A stretch of DNA of 64,000 nt from NCBI GenBank assembly GCA_002309195.1, contig DBWY01000007.1, positions 24,817 to 88,816 on the forward strand, in the 5' to 3' direction. The notes under the pieces are model-generated. The model was not told where the DNA came from and ran no database searches. It saw only the letters and a list, made by a program, of their open reading frames with translations. The stretch is from Treponema sp. UBA1226. Its GTDB lineage: Bacteria > Spirochaetota > Spirochaetia > Treponematales > Treponemataceae. Position numbers and translations under genes: made by a program. The first letter of the stretch is position 1. Every line of letters begins with the position of its first letter. Shown in pieces: positions 36,381-46,112 of this stretch.

Positions 36381-38506
36381 AAAATTGGATTAAAAAAGAA
36401 ATACAGAAAGAATCGGTAATTGAACTTACAAAAAAATATTCAATAGATCCGCTTACTGCAAGTATATTGACACGCCGTGGAATTACAGAAGGAAGCGACA
36501 TACTGTATTTTCTCGAAGACGATCTTCGTTTTCTGCACAATCCTTTTCTTTTTAATCAGATGGAAGATGCCGTTGACCGCATTCTTGATGCAAAAGATGA
36601 AGGCGAAAAAGTTTTAATCTTCGGTGACTGTGACGTTGACGGAATTACAAGTACAACAATCCTTTATGAATATTTAAAATCTCTTGGCATTGATGTACAG
36701 TTTAGGGTTCCGGAAGGTGATGAGACATACGGAATGAACAAAGATGCCGTTGATGAATTTGCAAAAAATTACGGCACTCTGATAATTACAGTTGACTGTG
36801 GAATTTCAAACCATCAGGAAATAAAATACGCATCAGAACTTGGAATCGATGTAATCGTAACAGATCATCATAATGTACCCGAAGTAATTCCTGACCCGGC
36901 GATAATCGTAAACCCTAAACTTGATGATTCTAACTACCCTTTTAAGGAAATCTCAGGCTGTGCAGTTGCATTTAAATTAATAGAAGCCCTTCGCTTTGCG
37001 CAGACAGAAATTTACAAGCAGGACATATGCCTTTTATCTGCCGTTGAAAATGAAAATTCATGGAAAATCGAATGTCTTAAACTTCACAACAATGTAGAAA
37101 AGGACAGACTTGTAATCGACAACATAGATTCTCCTTTAAAGATTTCTGATACAAAACTCGAAAGTTTTTTACGCGGACAACAGATTTTTACATGGGATGA
37201 TAAGACAACGAAAAGAATCCTTCGCGAAATATTTGGTTCGTCGGTAGATTTTAATACATTTGATCTTAGACCTGAAGTTGCTAAAATAATTCCGCCTGCA
37301 GCATCGTTTTCTCTTGAACAGCTCAAAGAAAAATCTAAGATTGCGCACTACGATGAAAAAGAATCCGGAATAATGGACGGATTTAAAAATATTTTCATCA
37401 CCTACATAAATAAGAAATTTAACGAGGCTTTCCCTAACAGGCAAAATCAGGAAAACGATGAACTGCAGCTTGTATGCCTTGCAGCCCTTGCAGATGTCAT
37501 GCCTCTTCACAACGAAAACAGAATTTTCATCAAGCACGGCTTAAAAATAATGAACAGCGGTAAAATAAGACGCGGGCTTTCTGAACTCCTTTCAAAACTT
37601 AATATGCTTAACAAAAAAATTAATGCAACCGACCTTGCATGGAATTTAATTCCTGCAATAAACGCAACGGGAAGACTTCGCCAGCCGGAACTTGCAATTT
37701 CTCTTTTACTCGAAGAAGACCCGATAAAACGTAATAAGCTTGCTGATTCGATAATTGAACTTAACATAAAACGCAAGGAACTTGTAAATAATGCCGTAGA
37801 GTTTATGGGCTATAACGCAGATCAAAGCATTAAAAAACTTGGCAACTTCTGCTTTACGGTAGACTCAAGGATTCATCGCGGTATAATAGGTCTTATTTCT
37901 GCAAAAATTACGAATAAATATCATGTTCCGTCGATAACGGTAACTTTTACCGATGATGGTCTTGCAATCGGTTCAATGCGAAGCTGCCGCGGTCTTGACT
38001 GTACTGATTTTCTTTCTCAATTCGCTTCGCTGTTTGATAACTTTGGCGGACATAATAAGGCAGCAGGATTTTCTATGAAAAAAGAAAACCTTGAAATTTT
38101 ACAGAAGAAAATAGAAAGCGCTGCACCTTCGCTAAAACTCAACGACAACGATGAAAACGAAATTACGGTCGATGCAGAAATTCCGCCTGAATACATAACA
38201 CCAGAAATTTTAAAGACTGTAGATCTTTTTGAACCGTACGGCGAAAAAAACAAACAGCTTGTATTTATGACCCGCGGAATAAAATTAATTTCCTACCAGG
38301 TTGTCGGCAAAACCGAAAAGCAGCATTTAAAACTCATTTTCGACAACGGTAAAAATAAAATTTCTGTAATGTACTGGAACGCTGCAGATAAAATCGGAAA
38401 AGAATTTAATGTGGGAAATAATCTCAACATGGTGTATAATGTAGAAAGAAATATTTTTAACGGCATGGAATCAATGCAGCTTGTTGCTCAGGATATTCAG
38501 GTCTGA
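36377..38506 (+). CDS. recJ: single-stranded-DNA exonuclease RecJ with internal insertion
   Basis: RecJ degrades single-stranded DNA 5' to 3' in repair and recombination. The 709-residue protein has the DHH phosphoesterase motifs FGDCDVDGITST (residues 82-93) and VTDHHN (161-166), LAALADVMPL near 370, and the DHHA1 motif FGGHNKAAGF. Between the end of the second motif block (about 208) and LAALADVMPL (about 362) there are about 150 residues, where E. coli RecJ has about 25. The inserted part contains FTWDDKTTKR and DLRPEVAKIIP and is not a recognisable domain to me. It overlaps recO by 4 bp. Confidence 0.94.
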   Translation: MKNWIKKEIQKESVIELTKKYSIDPLTASILTRRGITEGSDILYFLEDDLRFLHNPFLFNQMEDAVDRILDAKDEGEKVLIFGDCDVDGITSTTILYEYLKSLGIDVQFRVPEGDETYGMNKDAVDEFAKNYGTLIITVDCGISNHQEIKYASELGIDVIVTDHHNVPEVIPDPAIIVNPKLDDSNYPFKEISGCAVAFKLIEALRFAQTEIYKQDICLLSAVENENSWKIECLKLHNNVEKDRLVIDNIDSPLKISDTKLESFLRGQQIFTWDDKTTKRILREIFGSSVDFNTFDLRPEVAKIIPPAASFSLEQLKEKSKIAHYDEKESGIMDGFKNIFITYINKKFNEAFPNRQNQENDELQLVCLAALADVMPLHNENRIFIKHGLKIMNSGKIRRGLSELLSKLNMLNKKINATDLAWNLIPAINATGRLRQPELAISLLLEEDPIKRNKLADSIIELNIKRKELVNNAVEFMGYNADQSIKKLGNFCFTVDSRIHRGIIGLISAKITNKYHVPSITVTFTDDGLAIGSMRSCRGLDCTDFLSQFASLFDNFGGHNKAAGFSMKKENLEILQKKIESAAPSLKLNDNDENEITVDAEIPPEYITPEILKTVDLFEPYGEKNKQLVFMTRGIKLISYQVVGKTEKQHLKLIFDNGKNKISVMYWNAADKIGKEFNVGNNLNMVYNVERNIFNGMESMQLVAQDIQV

Positions 38507-38517
38507 CGGAGAGAATC

Positions 38518-39492
38518 GTGAAATCAAAACACATTTTTTTAAGCCTCATTCTATCTTTAATGTGCGTTTTTTCTTTTGCAAAAGAATTTTCGTATGAAGG
38601 AAAGAACTGTCATTTAAACGTAATTTATAACGAGACATCATATCCTGGAGAAGCATTCTGGCTTCGCCTTATTGTAAGTTCAAATAAAAAAAATAAGACA
38701 TATTCTTTTAAGGCAAATGCACAGCTTAAAGGAGAAAAAGTTTTATCATCTTCTGACTTTTACAGCCTGAATCCTGATAAAAAAACAAAAAATGTTTCAG
38801 AATTCCTTACAGGCTTACCTACATGGTCAACTGTAAAACCAGAAGAAAACACAGTCATAACAATAAAATTTACATATAATGACGAAGAAGAGTCCTTTGA
38901 ATTTCCTGTAAATTATAACGAAAAGGAATATCTTGAAGAAACAATAAAATTAAACAGCAGCCTTACAGACCTTGTTTCAAAACCTTCTCCAGAAAAAAAA
39001 GAGCAGTCGCGTATTTTAAACGAAACGCTCCAGACAATCGATGAAAAAGGCATTTACGAGCTTACAGGCTTTATAAAACCGACAACCGGAACAAGAATCA
39101 CTTCTGAGTTCGGGCAGACAAGAACCCTGGTTTACAATAACGGGAAAAAATCTCCGAGTTACCATGCAGGCATTGATTACGGCATTCCTGAAGGCTCAGA
39201 AATAATTGCATGCGGTACAGGAAAAGTCGTAATGGCACGCTGGAGAATCGTAACCGGTTACAGCGTTATAATAGAACACCTTCCGGGCCTTTACAGCATT
39301 TATTATCACTTGAGCGAATTAAAATGTAAGGAAGGAGACATCGTTAAAAAAGGACAGCTTGTAGCTTTGTCAGGAAAGACAGGCTTTGCAACAGGTCCTC
39401 ACCTTCACTGGGAAATAAGACTTAACAGCATTTGTCTTGATCCTGATTCTTTTCTCTGCAATTTCACTTTCCAGCCGCTACAGGCTAAATAA
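38518..39492 (+). CDS. exported M23-family peptidase (LytM type)
   Basis: This 324-residue protein has a signal peptide (cleaved near FSFA-K, about residue 22), an N-terminal beta-rich region and a C-terminal M23 metallopeptidase domain with the zinc ligands in HAGIDYG and GPHLHWEI (conserved HxxxD and HxH). Such enzymes cut peptidoglycan cross-bridges during growth and division or act as regulators of amidases. The gene starts with GTG at 38518 preceded by GGAGAG, 11 bp after recJ, and its 3' end overlaps ligA by 8 bp. Confidence 0.9.
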   Translation: MKSKHIFLSLILSLMCVFSFAKEFSYEGKNCHLNVIYNETSYPGEAFWLRLIVSSNKKNKTYSFKANAQLKGEKVLSSSDFYSLNPDKKTKNVSEFLTGLPTWSTVKPEENTVITIKFTYNDEEESFEFPVNYNEKEYLEETIKLNSSLTDLVSKPSPEKKEQSRILNETLQTIDEKGIYELTGFIKPTTGTRITSEFGQTRTLVYNNGKKSPSYHAGIDYGIPEGSEIIACGTGKVVMARWRIVTGYSVIIEHLPGLYSIYYHLSELKCKEGDIVKKGQLVALSGKTGFATGPHLHWEIRLNSICLDPDSFLCNFTFQPLQAK

Positions 39493-41446
39493 GGGCAAGA
39501 AACTGTTTTTCGTCGATAATCGAGATTCCAAGTTTCTGTGCCTTTACGTTTTTTGATGAACCGCTTGAAGTGTCGTTTGTAACAAGGTAAGTAAGATCTT
39601 TTGTAACAGATGTTTTTACAGAACCACCGTTTTTCTTTACAAGTTCCTGCGCATCCTGTCTCTTCATAGAATTTAATTCTCCGGTAAAACAGAAAGAAAG
39701 TCCTGTAAGTTTTCCTTCTTCGATGCTTTCAATTTTTATGATTCCGTTATCAGAAAGATAGCGCATTTCTTTTTCGTTTTCGACAAGTCCTTCTTTTAAA
39801 GTTGCAGCGGTTATGTCTGCAAACATGTAGACTCCTGCAAAATCTTCTGCGCTCGCGCCAAGGATTTTATCAAGCGAATTAAAACCGCTTTCTACAAGCT
39901 TATCGACCATAGTCTCACCGATTCCCTCGATGTCAAAGCCTGCTATAAAGCTTGCAAGCCTTACGCTTCTGTGAGACTGAATCGAATTAAAAACCTTCTG
40001 TGCCCCCAGAGAAACTTTTTCGCCTTTATTAACTTTCTCCTGGCTTTCTTCGTTTACAAAATACGGAACAAGCTTTTCGACCGTAAGGCTGTAAATATCA
40101 GAGACGCTTTTAATAACTCCATCGTTAAAAAGAGCATTTACAAGTGCCTCTCCAAAGTCGCGTATGTCAATACATTCTATCCATTTAAAAATCCTGTGAA
40201 GGATTCTTTTTTTACAGTCTTTGTTTGGACAGTAAAGACGCGAGCCAGAGTCTTTGAGTTCTGTTCCGCATGAATTACATCTTTTCGGAAACTCAATCGC
40301 TCTGCAACCGCTTTCATCTTCTTCATGAACGACGCGCTCAATTTTAGGAATGATTTCTCCGCGCTTTACTACAACAACATGGCTTCCTATCATCACACCA
40401 AGGTTTCTTAAAGTATCCGGATTTGCAAGGCTTGCCCTCTGTACCGTTGTGCCTGCAAGCTCAACCGGATCAAAAATTGCAACCGGAGTATATGTCGATC
40501 CCGACTCACTCCACTCTACTTCGCGTACAATGCTTATTGCTTCTTCAAGTGAAAACTTAAACGCAATCTGGTGGTCAGGGCGGTTTCGCCTTGCGTCTTC
40601 AAAATTTATAACGCGCTCTTTTATTACAAGACCATCGATATCATATTCAAGTGTTTTTCTTATTTCCATTACGTGAGCGCGATAATCAATTACTTCCTGA
40701 GGGTTCTTACAGATGTAAAGCGGGCTTGTAAAAAATCCAAGTTTTGTAAGCCATTTCATTTTTTCTTCTTCATCAGAGAAAGGCTGGCTTCCTTCTGACG
40801 AAAGTGCATCGTAAGTAATGAGCTTTAAGTGTTCTGTTCCCTTAGCTTCTTTACGCTTCATAAGACCATTTGCAGCATTCCTGCAGTTTGCCTTATCAGA
40901 AAAATATTTCTGATGAACTTCATGCGTCATGATTACTTCACCTCGGATTCCGCCTGTAAAGTCAAGCTTTTTTCCATCGATGTAAAGAGAGGCCTGAACG
41001 CCCTGCATTTTTTTTGCATTGTCGGTTATATCGTCGCCGATTGTTCCGTCGCCGCGTGTAACTGCCCTTATAAGAATTCCTTTTTCGTACTGAAGTTCAA
41101 GAGAAGCACCGTCAAGTTTATATTCAACAAGATACTCAGGATAAACATGTTCTTGAGCCCATTCGAGAAACTGCTCTGGAGTTGCAGCCTTTTCCTGGCT
41201 TCCCATAGGCATTACATGCCGGGCTTTTTCAAAGTTTCCGGAATCGGCTCCGATTTTCTGTAAAACAGGATTTGAAGGATCGAGCGCCTTTAACTCGTCC
41301 CAGAGCTTATCAAATTCTGCGTCGCTTATTTCGCTTTCGCCGTCATAATATGATTTCTGATATTTTACGATGAGTTTTTCAAGTTCGCCGATACGTTTTT
41401 TGCCGTCACTTATTTTTGCAGCTTCGTCTAAATCAAATAAATCCAT
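39485..41446 (-). CDS. ligA: NAD-dependent DNA ligase
   Basis: LigA seals nicks in replication and repair using NAD. The 653-residue protein has the adenylation motif YKLDG with Lys110, RGDGTIGDDIT, a four-cysteine zinc finger (CNSCGTEL...CPNKDC) near residue 410, helix-hairpin-helix repeats and a C-terminal BRCT domain (LSFCFTGELNS onward). It is slightly shorter than E. coli LigA (671). The gene is upstream of trmB on the other side (21 bp) and convergent with the M23 peptidase. Confidence 0.97.
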   Translation of the reverse strand: MDLFDLDEAAKISDGKKRIGELEKLIVKYQKSYYDGESEISDAEFDKLWDELKALDPSNPVLQKIGADSGNFEKARHVMPMGSQEKAATPEQFLEWAQEHVYPEYLVEYKLDGASLELQYEKGILIRAVTRGDGTIGDDITDNAKKMQGVQASLYIDGKKLDFTGGIRGEVIMTHEVHQKYFSDKANCRNAANGLMKRKEAKGTEHLKLITYDALSSEGSQPFSDEEEKMKWLTKLGFFTSPLYICKNPQEVIDYRAHVMEIRKTLEYDIDGLVIKERVINFEDARRNRPDHQIAFKFSLEEAISIVREVEWSESGSTYTPVAIFDPVELAGTTVQRASLANPDTLRNLGVMIGSHVVVVKRGEIIPKIERVVHEEDESGCRAIEFPKRCNSCGTELKDSGSRLYCPNKDCKKRILHRIFKWIECIDIRDFGEALVNALFNDGVIKSVSDIYSLTVEKLVPYFVNEESQEKVNKGEKVSLGAQKVFNSIQSHRSVRLASFIAGFDIEGIGETMVDKLVESGFNSLDKILGASAEDFAGVYMFADITAATLKEGLVENEKEMRYLSDNGIIKIESIEEGKLTGLSFCFTGELNSMKRQDAQELVKKNGGSVKTSVTKDLTYLVTNDTSSGSSKNVKAQKLGISIIDEKQFLALI

Positions 41447-41467
41447 TTTCCCACCTCAAATAAAAAA

Positions 41468-42196
41468 TCAGACTTTTTCAAAAAAGAGTTCGTTTATCTT
41501 ACGGTCTGCGTTAAGTCCTTTTTTCTCAAACTTTGTAAGCGGCCGCCACGTCTGATGTTCTGCAAAACCCTCATATTTATTTTTTAAACCTTCTGTTGCA
41601 GAAAGTTCTTCGAGTGCAAAATCTGCATATTCCTGCCAGTCTGTTACAAAATAAACGTATCCGCCTTTAACCAGTTTTTTTTCAAAGAGGTTCGTGCGCG
41701 GCCGCTGGACAAGGCGCCGTTTGTGGTGCTTTTTTTTAGGCCACGGATCTGCAAAGAATATATGAAAGCCGCTTACACTTTCATCTTTTATCATCTGCTC
41801 AAGAACATCAAGGGCATCATACTGAACTATATAAAGGTTTTTAAGTTCAAGCCGTTTTATTTCGCCCAAAACGGCGCCGACACCAGGCTTGTGTACTTCG
41901 ATTCCAAGATAGTTTATATCAGGATTGTTCTTTGCAATTTCGACCGTAGCCTGTCCCATACCAAAACCGATTTCGATTATGACAGGATTATCGTTGCCGA
42001 AAACCCTTTTAAAATCTATAAGTTCCTGTTTAAACGGAATGCAGTAAACAGGCGACAGTTCATTGTAATCCCTCTCCTGTGCAGAAGTAAGGCGTCCCTG
42101 TCTTAAAACATATGTTTTTATTGTTCTGTAAAGACCCGATTTAAAATCTTTTTTTTCAACATTTTCGCCGGGCTTTGTGTTTTTTTCGTCCTGCAT
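41468..42196 (-). CDS. trmB: tRNA (guanine46-N7)-methyltransferase
   Basis: TrmB makes m7G46 in tRNA. The 242-residue protein shows the AdoMet motif [25 protein letters not shown] and the catalytic [18 protein letters not shown] segment, which define the family. The N-terminal 40 residues are basic and not conserved. It follows the lipoprotein gene by 7 bp and precedes ligA by 21 bp on the minus strand, so it is part of a compact run. Confidence 0.96.
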   Translation of the reverse strand: MQDEKNTKPGENVEKKDFKSGLYRTIKTYVLRQGRLTSAQERDYNELSPVYCIPFKQELIDFKRVFGNDNPVIIEIGFGMGQATVEIAKNNPDINYLGIEVHKPGVGAVLGEIKRLELKNLYIVQYDALDVLEQMIKDESVSGFHIFFADPWPKKKHHKRRLVQRPRTNLFEKKLVKGGYVYFVTDWQEYADFALEELSATEGLKNKYEGFAEHQTWRPLTKFEKKGLNADRKINELFFEKV

Positions 42197-42203
42197 ATTT
42201 TTC

Positions 42204-42890
42204 CTACTGTCCGACTTCGATTTTTGGCATTATGTAAATTATATTTTCTGATTTATAAAAAATCCTGTAATATGCTGCTTCAGGAAAATTCTTTTCTACT
42301 TCTTCCTTATATGCAAGGTCTTCGCTTTCTCCGAGCCTTGCAAACGGCGCGTCGAAAAAAAGCAGGTCCGACTCTTTTGAGTAAACTGCTATCATTACGC
42401 TTGACTTACCGAAATTCTTTTTTTCAAGAAGTTTTTTTGCAGTAAGCTTTGCGTCGTCCCTGTCATATTCAACATTAAAAAATCCAAAAGAATCTTTACC
42501 GCACGAATCAAGATAAAATACAGTATACTTTCCCTGCGGCATAAGGCCGTTATCTGCAACTGCCGCCGTAAGATATGTATAACCTGCATACTGTCTTGAA
42601 CCTTCATTCTGTATGAGCTGAGGATTATTTATAATCCATCTGTATCCCGTTTCTTCATTGTAGACATTAATGTTTTCGACGCGCCTTACATCAGAGTTCA
42701 TATTAAGGAAAAAAGAAAGCTTCTGCACAGGCTTTGCATCTTCTGATTCAAAATCATATACGATTTTTGCTTCAACAGAAGAAATCTCAGGCGCATTATT
42801 TGCACACGAAAAAAAACAAAATGCACAGAAAAGTACAGTTATCTTTAAAATGAGGCGCTTAAAAAAAATGTCAGCCGTTTTTTCTGTCAT
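42204..42890 (-). CDS. lipoprotein of unknown function
   Basis: This 228-residue protein has a long N-terminal region with a basic stretch, then a hydrophobic core ending in CFFSC-A, a loose spirochaetal lipobox that would give a lipidated Cys near residue 29. The mature part begins [12 protein letters not shown] and looks beta-rich and Ig-like, with [11 protein letters not shown] and [20 protein letters not shown] know no named domain. It abuts the preceding unknown gene by 1 bp, so the two are coupled and may share a role in the envelope. Confidence 0.72.
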   Translation of the reverse strand: MTEKTADIFFKRLILKITVLFCAFCFFSCANNAPEISSVEAKIVYDFESEDAKPVQKLSFFLNMNSDVRRVENINVYNEETGYRWIINNPQLIQNEGSRQYAGYTYLTAAVADNGLMPQGKYTVFYLDSCGKDSFGFFNVEYDRDDAKLTAKKLLEKKNFGKSSVMIAVYSKESDLLFFDAPFARLGESEDLAYKEEVEKNFPEAAYYRIFYKSENIIYIMPKIEVGQ

Positions 42891-42891
42891 T

Positions 42892-44052
42892 TTAGAAATT
42901 AAAAATAAGGTTAATGACTGTCAAACCAGAAGCACTAAACTGATTAACGAGAGATTCAAATTTAACGTTAACCTTCTTACATGCATCATCAAGATAAGAA
43001 AGATAATACATACCAAGGTCTGTTCCTTCCTGACCTTCAGGAAGTTCCCTGTAAAAGTCAACGAGCGAACGTTTATTTGTATCTGCAGCTGCTTTAGTTT
43101 CGAAGTTCTCTTTTACTTCCTGGAACTCGTCATCCTTGTTGTAAAGCGTAATATGAAGTCTTCCCTGTTTACCGATAGAACTTGAACCACCACCAAGCTT
43201 CCAGCTTAAGAATACCTGCTCGTGCTTTGACTCAAGCTCGCGTACAATCTTTCGTCTTACATCAGGATCAAGAACGAGAGTATTGATATCATCACGATCA
43301 GAGTACATCTGCTGTGCTTCTTTCTTTATATTGGCGTTTTCGTTGTTAAGCGCAAGTTCCATAACCATTACAGAAATATATTCTGCAACTTTTGATTTAT
43401 CCATATAACGTGTAAGAAGGCTTCTGATAGAAGAAAGCATTTCAGAAAAATTTTTGTCCTTGCTGAATTTTGTAATGATGTACCAGTTTAAAAGTCCAAG
43501 TCTGTTCATGAATTTTTCTGAAGTCAAAAGATAAACATTTTTTTCTTCTGGAGAATAATCTTTATTAGACATGATTCCTTTCCAGATAGGAGCAAGAATC
43601 GCTTTTCTTGTCTGTTCAATCAAACCATTCTTTGTAGAAAGAATCTGTCTTAATTTCATTTCGCCGATATTTGTTTTTTCATCAATGAGCTGCGCAGGAT
43701 TTGCACGGTTATGACGGCGTACACAGTCAGATGCGATGAATGCCTGGAATATTTCTCTGTCAAACTGTTTATACAAAACTGAATATACAATCAGTTTAGA
43801 AAGATCCATTACTTCCTGACGCTTAGAAACAAATTCTGACATGGAAATTTCGATTTTAGAAACATACTCGAGAAGCAGCATATTCTGAATCGACTGAGGT
43901 GAAAATTTATTTAATGAGACACCATACTCTTCGATATTGTCTGCAAGTTTAATTCTTTTAAGATTTTTTTTATGGCTTATAAAATTTGACGCACCTTCTT
44001 CGGTTAATATTAACTTCAAAGGTAAATCAAGCATTAATTTTTTTGCGGACAT
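42892..44052 (-). CDS. conserved protein of unknown function
   Basis: This 386-residue protein has no signal peptide or clear membrane segment and is mostly helical in the first 260 residues. Its C-terminal part contains FLSWKLGGGSSSIGKQGRLHI, a glycine-rich segment around 290-310, and SASGLTVINLIFNF at the very end. It does not match a family I can name. A GGAG ribosome-binding site lies 12 nt before the ATG at 44052, and a TATAAT-like -10 is upstream. It is transcribed away from neuB and coupled to a lipoprotein gene. A signalling role is speculation. Confidence 0.65.
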   Translation of the reverse strand: MSAKKLMLDLPLKLILTEEGASNFISHKKNLKRIKLADNIEEYGVSLNKFSPQSIQNMLLLEYVSKIEISMSEFVSKRQEVMDLSKLIVYSVLYKQFDREIFQAFIASDCVRRHNRANPAQLIDEKTNIGEMKLRQILSTKNGLIEQTRKAILAPIWKGIMSNKDYSPEEKNVYLLTSEKFMNRLGLLNWYIITKFSKDKNFSEMLSSIRSLLTRYMDKSKVAEYISVMVMELALNNENANIKKEAQQMYSDRDDINTLVLDPDVRRKIVRELESKHEQVFLSWKLGGGSSSIGKQGRLHITLYNKDDEFQEVKENFETKAAADTNKRSLVDFYRELPEGQEGTDLGMYYLSYLDDACKKVNVKFESLVNQFSASGLTVINLIFNF

Positions 44053-44173
44053 TTATGCTTTTAACTCCATTTTTGATACTTTATTTATATTACTATTATT
44101 ATATCCTATGAATTTTGGCTTGTAAACCGTTTTTTTCTACCCTTTTTTACCATTTTTTGTCCTTTTTGCACGG

Positions 44174-44203
44174 TTGCAGACTGTACCGAAAGCATTATAT
44201 AAT
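44174..44203 (+). promoter_or_regulatory. promoter of neuB, predicted leaderless
   Basis: TTGCAG (44174-44179) and a perfect TATAAT (44198-44203) are 18 bp apart. Nine bases separate the -10 from the ATG at 44213, so the transcript should begin within about 3 nt of the start codon. No ribosome-binding site precedes the ATG. Confidence 0.65.
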
Positions 44204-44212
44204 AAATTCAAC

Positions 44213-45307
44213 ATGGTTATAGCAGAAATCGGTACTTCTCACGAAGGTTCAATAGAAAAGGCAAAAAAACTTGTAGATGCAGCCTCAGAAAGCGGAACTG
44301 ACTACATCAAATTTCAATGGGTCTATGCATCAGAAATCCTTCACCCAAAAACGGGCTTTGTGGACCTTCCGACAGGAAAAATCCCTCTTTACGACAGGTT
44401 TAAAGAACTCGAATGCCCTCCTTCGTTCTATAAAGAATTGCTCGACTATACCCACTCAAAAGGAAAAAAATTCATATGTTCCCCTTTCGGCTTAAAAAGC
44501 CTGGAGGAACTTTTGTCGATTCAGCCTGACGCAATAAAAATTGCCTCGCCTGAGTTAAATCATTACAAAATGCTCGAAGCCCTCCGCGACTACAGAGCAT
44601 CTCAAAAAGAAAAGATTCCTGTCATCCTTTCATCTGGTGTTTCAAAAATGCAGGACATCGAAAAGGCTTTAAAGATTACAGGGACAGAAAACGTAAGTCT
44701 TCTTCACTGCATAACAAGCTACCCCGCTCCCGAAGAAGAATATAATTTAAAACTCATCACAAAATATAAAAAAGAATTTAAAATCGAATGTGGAGTAAGC
44801 GATCACTCGCTCGACCCTGTTTTAGTTCCGGCTTTAAGCATAGCCTGTGGCGGAACGATAATAGAAAAGCACATAACTTTAAGCAGAAAGACATCAGGAC
44901 TTGATGACCCTGTTGCCTTAGAACCTGAGCAGTTTGGTTTTATGTGTCACGCTGTAAATCAGAGTCTTGCCTCGATAAATCACTACGGTGCAGACCTTGG
45001 TTCAAAAAGAATAATCGAACAAATTTCAGAACAGTATGGAGAAGAACGCGTTAAAAAAGTTTTAGGCAGCGGAATAAAAGAACTTGCTCCATCAGAAAAA
45101 GAAAATTACGGAAGAACAAACAGAAGCCTTCATTATATGAATGACTTAAAGAAAGGCGACGTGATAAAAGAAGGTGATATTGCAATTTTAAGAACAGAAA
45201 AAATTCTTACCCCCGGAATATCACCAGAGTATTACGATACATTAATCGGTAAAACCTTAACTTGTGATGTAAGTTCTGGTTCGGGAGTTATGCTTTCGCA
45301 CTTTTAA
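44213..45307 (+). CDS. neuB: N-acetylneuraminate/nonulosonate synthase-like protein
   Basis: NeuB condenses N-acetylmannosamine or a related sugar with phosphoenolpyruvate to make a nonulosonic acid. The 364-residue protein opens with MVIAEIGTSHEGSIEKAK, then IKFQWVYASE, IKIASPELNH, SSGVSKMQDI, CGVSDHSLD and EKHITLSRKTSGLDDPVALEP, and ends with an SAF antifreeze-like domain (from about residue 295). I choose the ATG at 44213; a TTG at 44174 is part of the -35 box. No neuA or neuC is nearby. The product could serve flagellin glycosylation, as treponemal flagellins carry nonulosonate-like glycans, but the substrate is not known. Confidence 0.85.
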   Translation: MVIAEIGTSHEGSIEKAKKLVDAASESGTDYIKFQWVYASEILHPKTGFVDLPTGKIPLYDRFKELECPPSFYKELLDYTHSKGKKFICSPFGLKSLEELLSIQPDAIKIASPELNHYKMLEALRDYRASQKEKIPVILSSGVSKMQDIEKALKITGTENVSLLHCITSYPAPEEEYNLKLITKYKKEFKIECGVSDHSLDPVLVPALSIACGGTIIEKHITLSRKTSGLDDPVALEPEQFGFMCHAVNQSLASINHYGADLGSKRIIEQISEQYGEERVKKVLGSGIKELAPSEKENYGRTNRSLHYMNDLKKGDVIKEGDIAILRTEKILTPGISPEYYDTLIGKTLTCDVSSGSGVMLSHF

Positions 45308-45679
45308 TTATTTCATCAGATCAGCAGATGCTTTCTGAGCCTTATATTTATTCTGATAAACGACAACGCTGGAACTTGAAAGCCATCCTTTATCAAAACG
45401 ATACCATATTTCTTTTGAAGAGGAATCTGTAAAACTGTCTAAAATTGCATTTCCTTCGATCATAAGGACATCACCATAACGGCAGTGATCAAGAACAGAA
45501 GATTCCCATGATGCTTCTTTTCTGAATACAGCATAAGGCTCTATTACTACAGCCCATTGAATCGTAGGATTCATTGCAAGAATGTCATCTTCGTTAAGGG
45601 AAATTAAATCTTTATTTTTTGAACAGCCTGTCATCAATAAAAAAAGTAAAGCTGCTGCAATATAAAATATCTTTTTCAC
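45308..45679 (-). CDS. SH3-like lipoprotein
   Basis: The 123-residue protein has a signal peptide with a clear lipobox LMTGC (Cys19), so it should be lipidated. The mature part contains a bacterial SH3-type beta barrel (VVIEPYAVFRKEASWESSVLDHCRYGDVLMIEG, then WYRFDKGWLSSSSVVVY), which often binds cell-wall peptides. Its stop codon directly abuts that of the convergent neuB, and its ATG lies 4 bp after the Nudix gene. It ends the operon that starts at 48481. Confidence 0.8.
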   Translation of the reverse strand: MKKIFYIAAALLFLLMTGCSKNKDLISLNEDDILAMNPTIQWAVVIEPYAVFRKEASWESSVLDHCRYGDVLMIEGNAILDSFTDSSSKEIWYRFDKGWLSSSSVVVYQNKYKAQKASADLMK

Positions 45680-45683
45680 AATC

Positions 45684-46091
45684 TTATTTTTCCTTTGCCA
45701 GATATTTTTTTACATCAGGATAAATCATTAAATCCGAATCTACAAAATTTTCAGACAGAATTTCATTTATATCCACCCACTTATATTCTGTGTGTTCGGT
45801 AAGTTTATATTTTTTTTCTATGCCGTCATGGGCGACACTTACTCTATAAGCTTCAAGTGCAAAATCTTTACCGTTATGACAGAATTTTCCTTCTGTTATT
45901 TTTTCATGAACGGTAACATCAACATCAAACTCTTCCCTCATTTCGCGCCTTATTGCTTCCTGCTCGGTTTCGCCATCATCAACTTTACCGCCTGGAAATT
46001 CCCACCTTGAACCCATCTGCCCTGTAGGATTTCTGTGAGCAATCAAAACTTTTCCCTTATTGCAGATGATGCAGGCAATGGACTTTTTCAT
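45684..46091 (-). CDS. Nudix hydrolase (MutT-like)
   Basis: The 135-residue protein carries the Nudix box GKVDDGETEQEAIRREMREEFDV (matching Gx5Ex7REUxEExGU) at residues 36-58, preceded by GSRWEFPGG, as in MutT-type 8-oxo-dGTP pyrophosphatases. These enzymes remove oxidised or other unwanted nucleotides. The substrate is not provable from sequence. It sits in the middle of an otherwise membrane and lipoprotein operon, with 21 bp to the upstream membrane gene. Confidence 0.9.
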   Translation of the reverse strand: MKKSIACIICNKGKVLIAHRNPTGQMGSRWEFPGGKVDDGETEQEAIRREMREEFDVDVTVHEKITEGKFCHNGKDFALEAYRVSVAHDGIEKKYKLTEHTEYKWVDINEILSENFVDSDLMIYPDVKKYLAKEK

Positions 46092-46112
46092 ATCTTACGC
46101 TGAAACAGTTTG

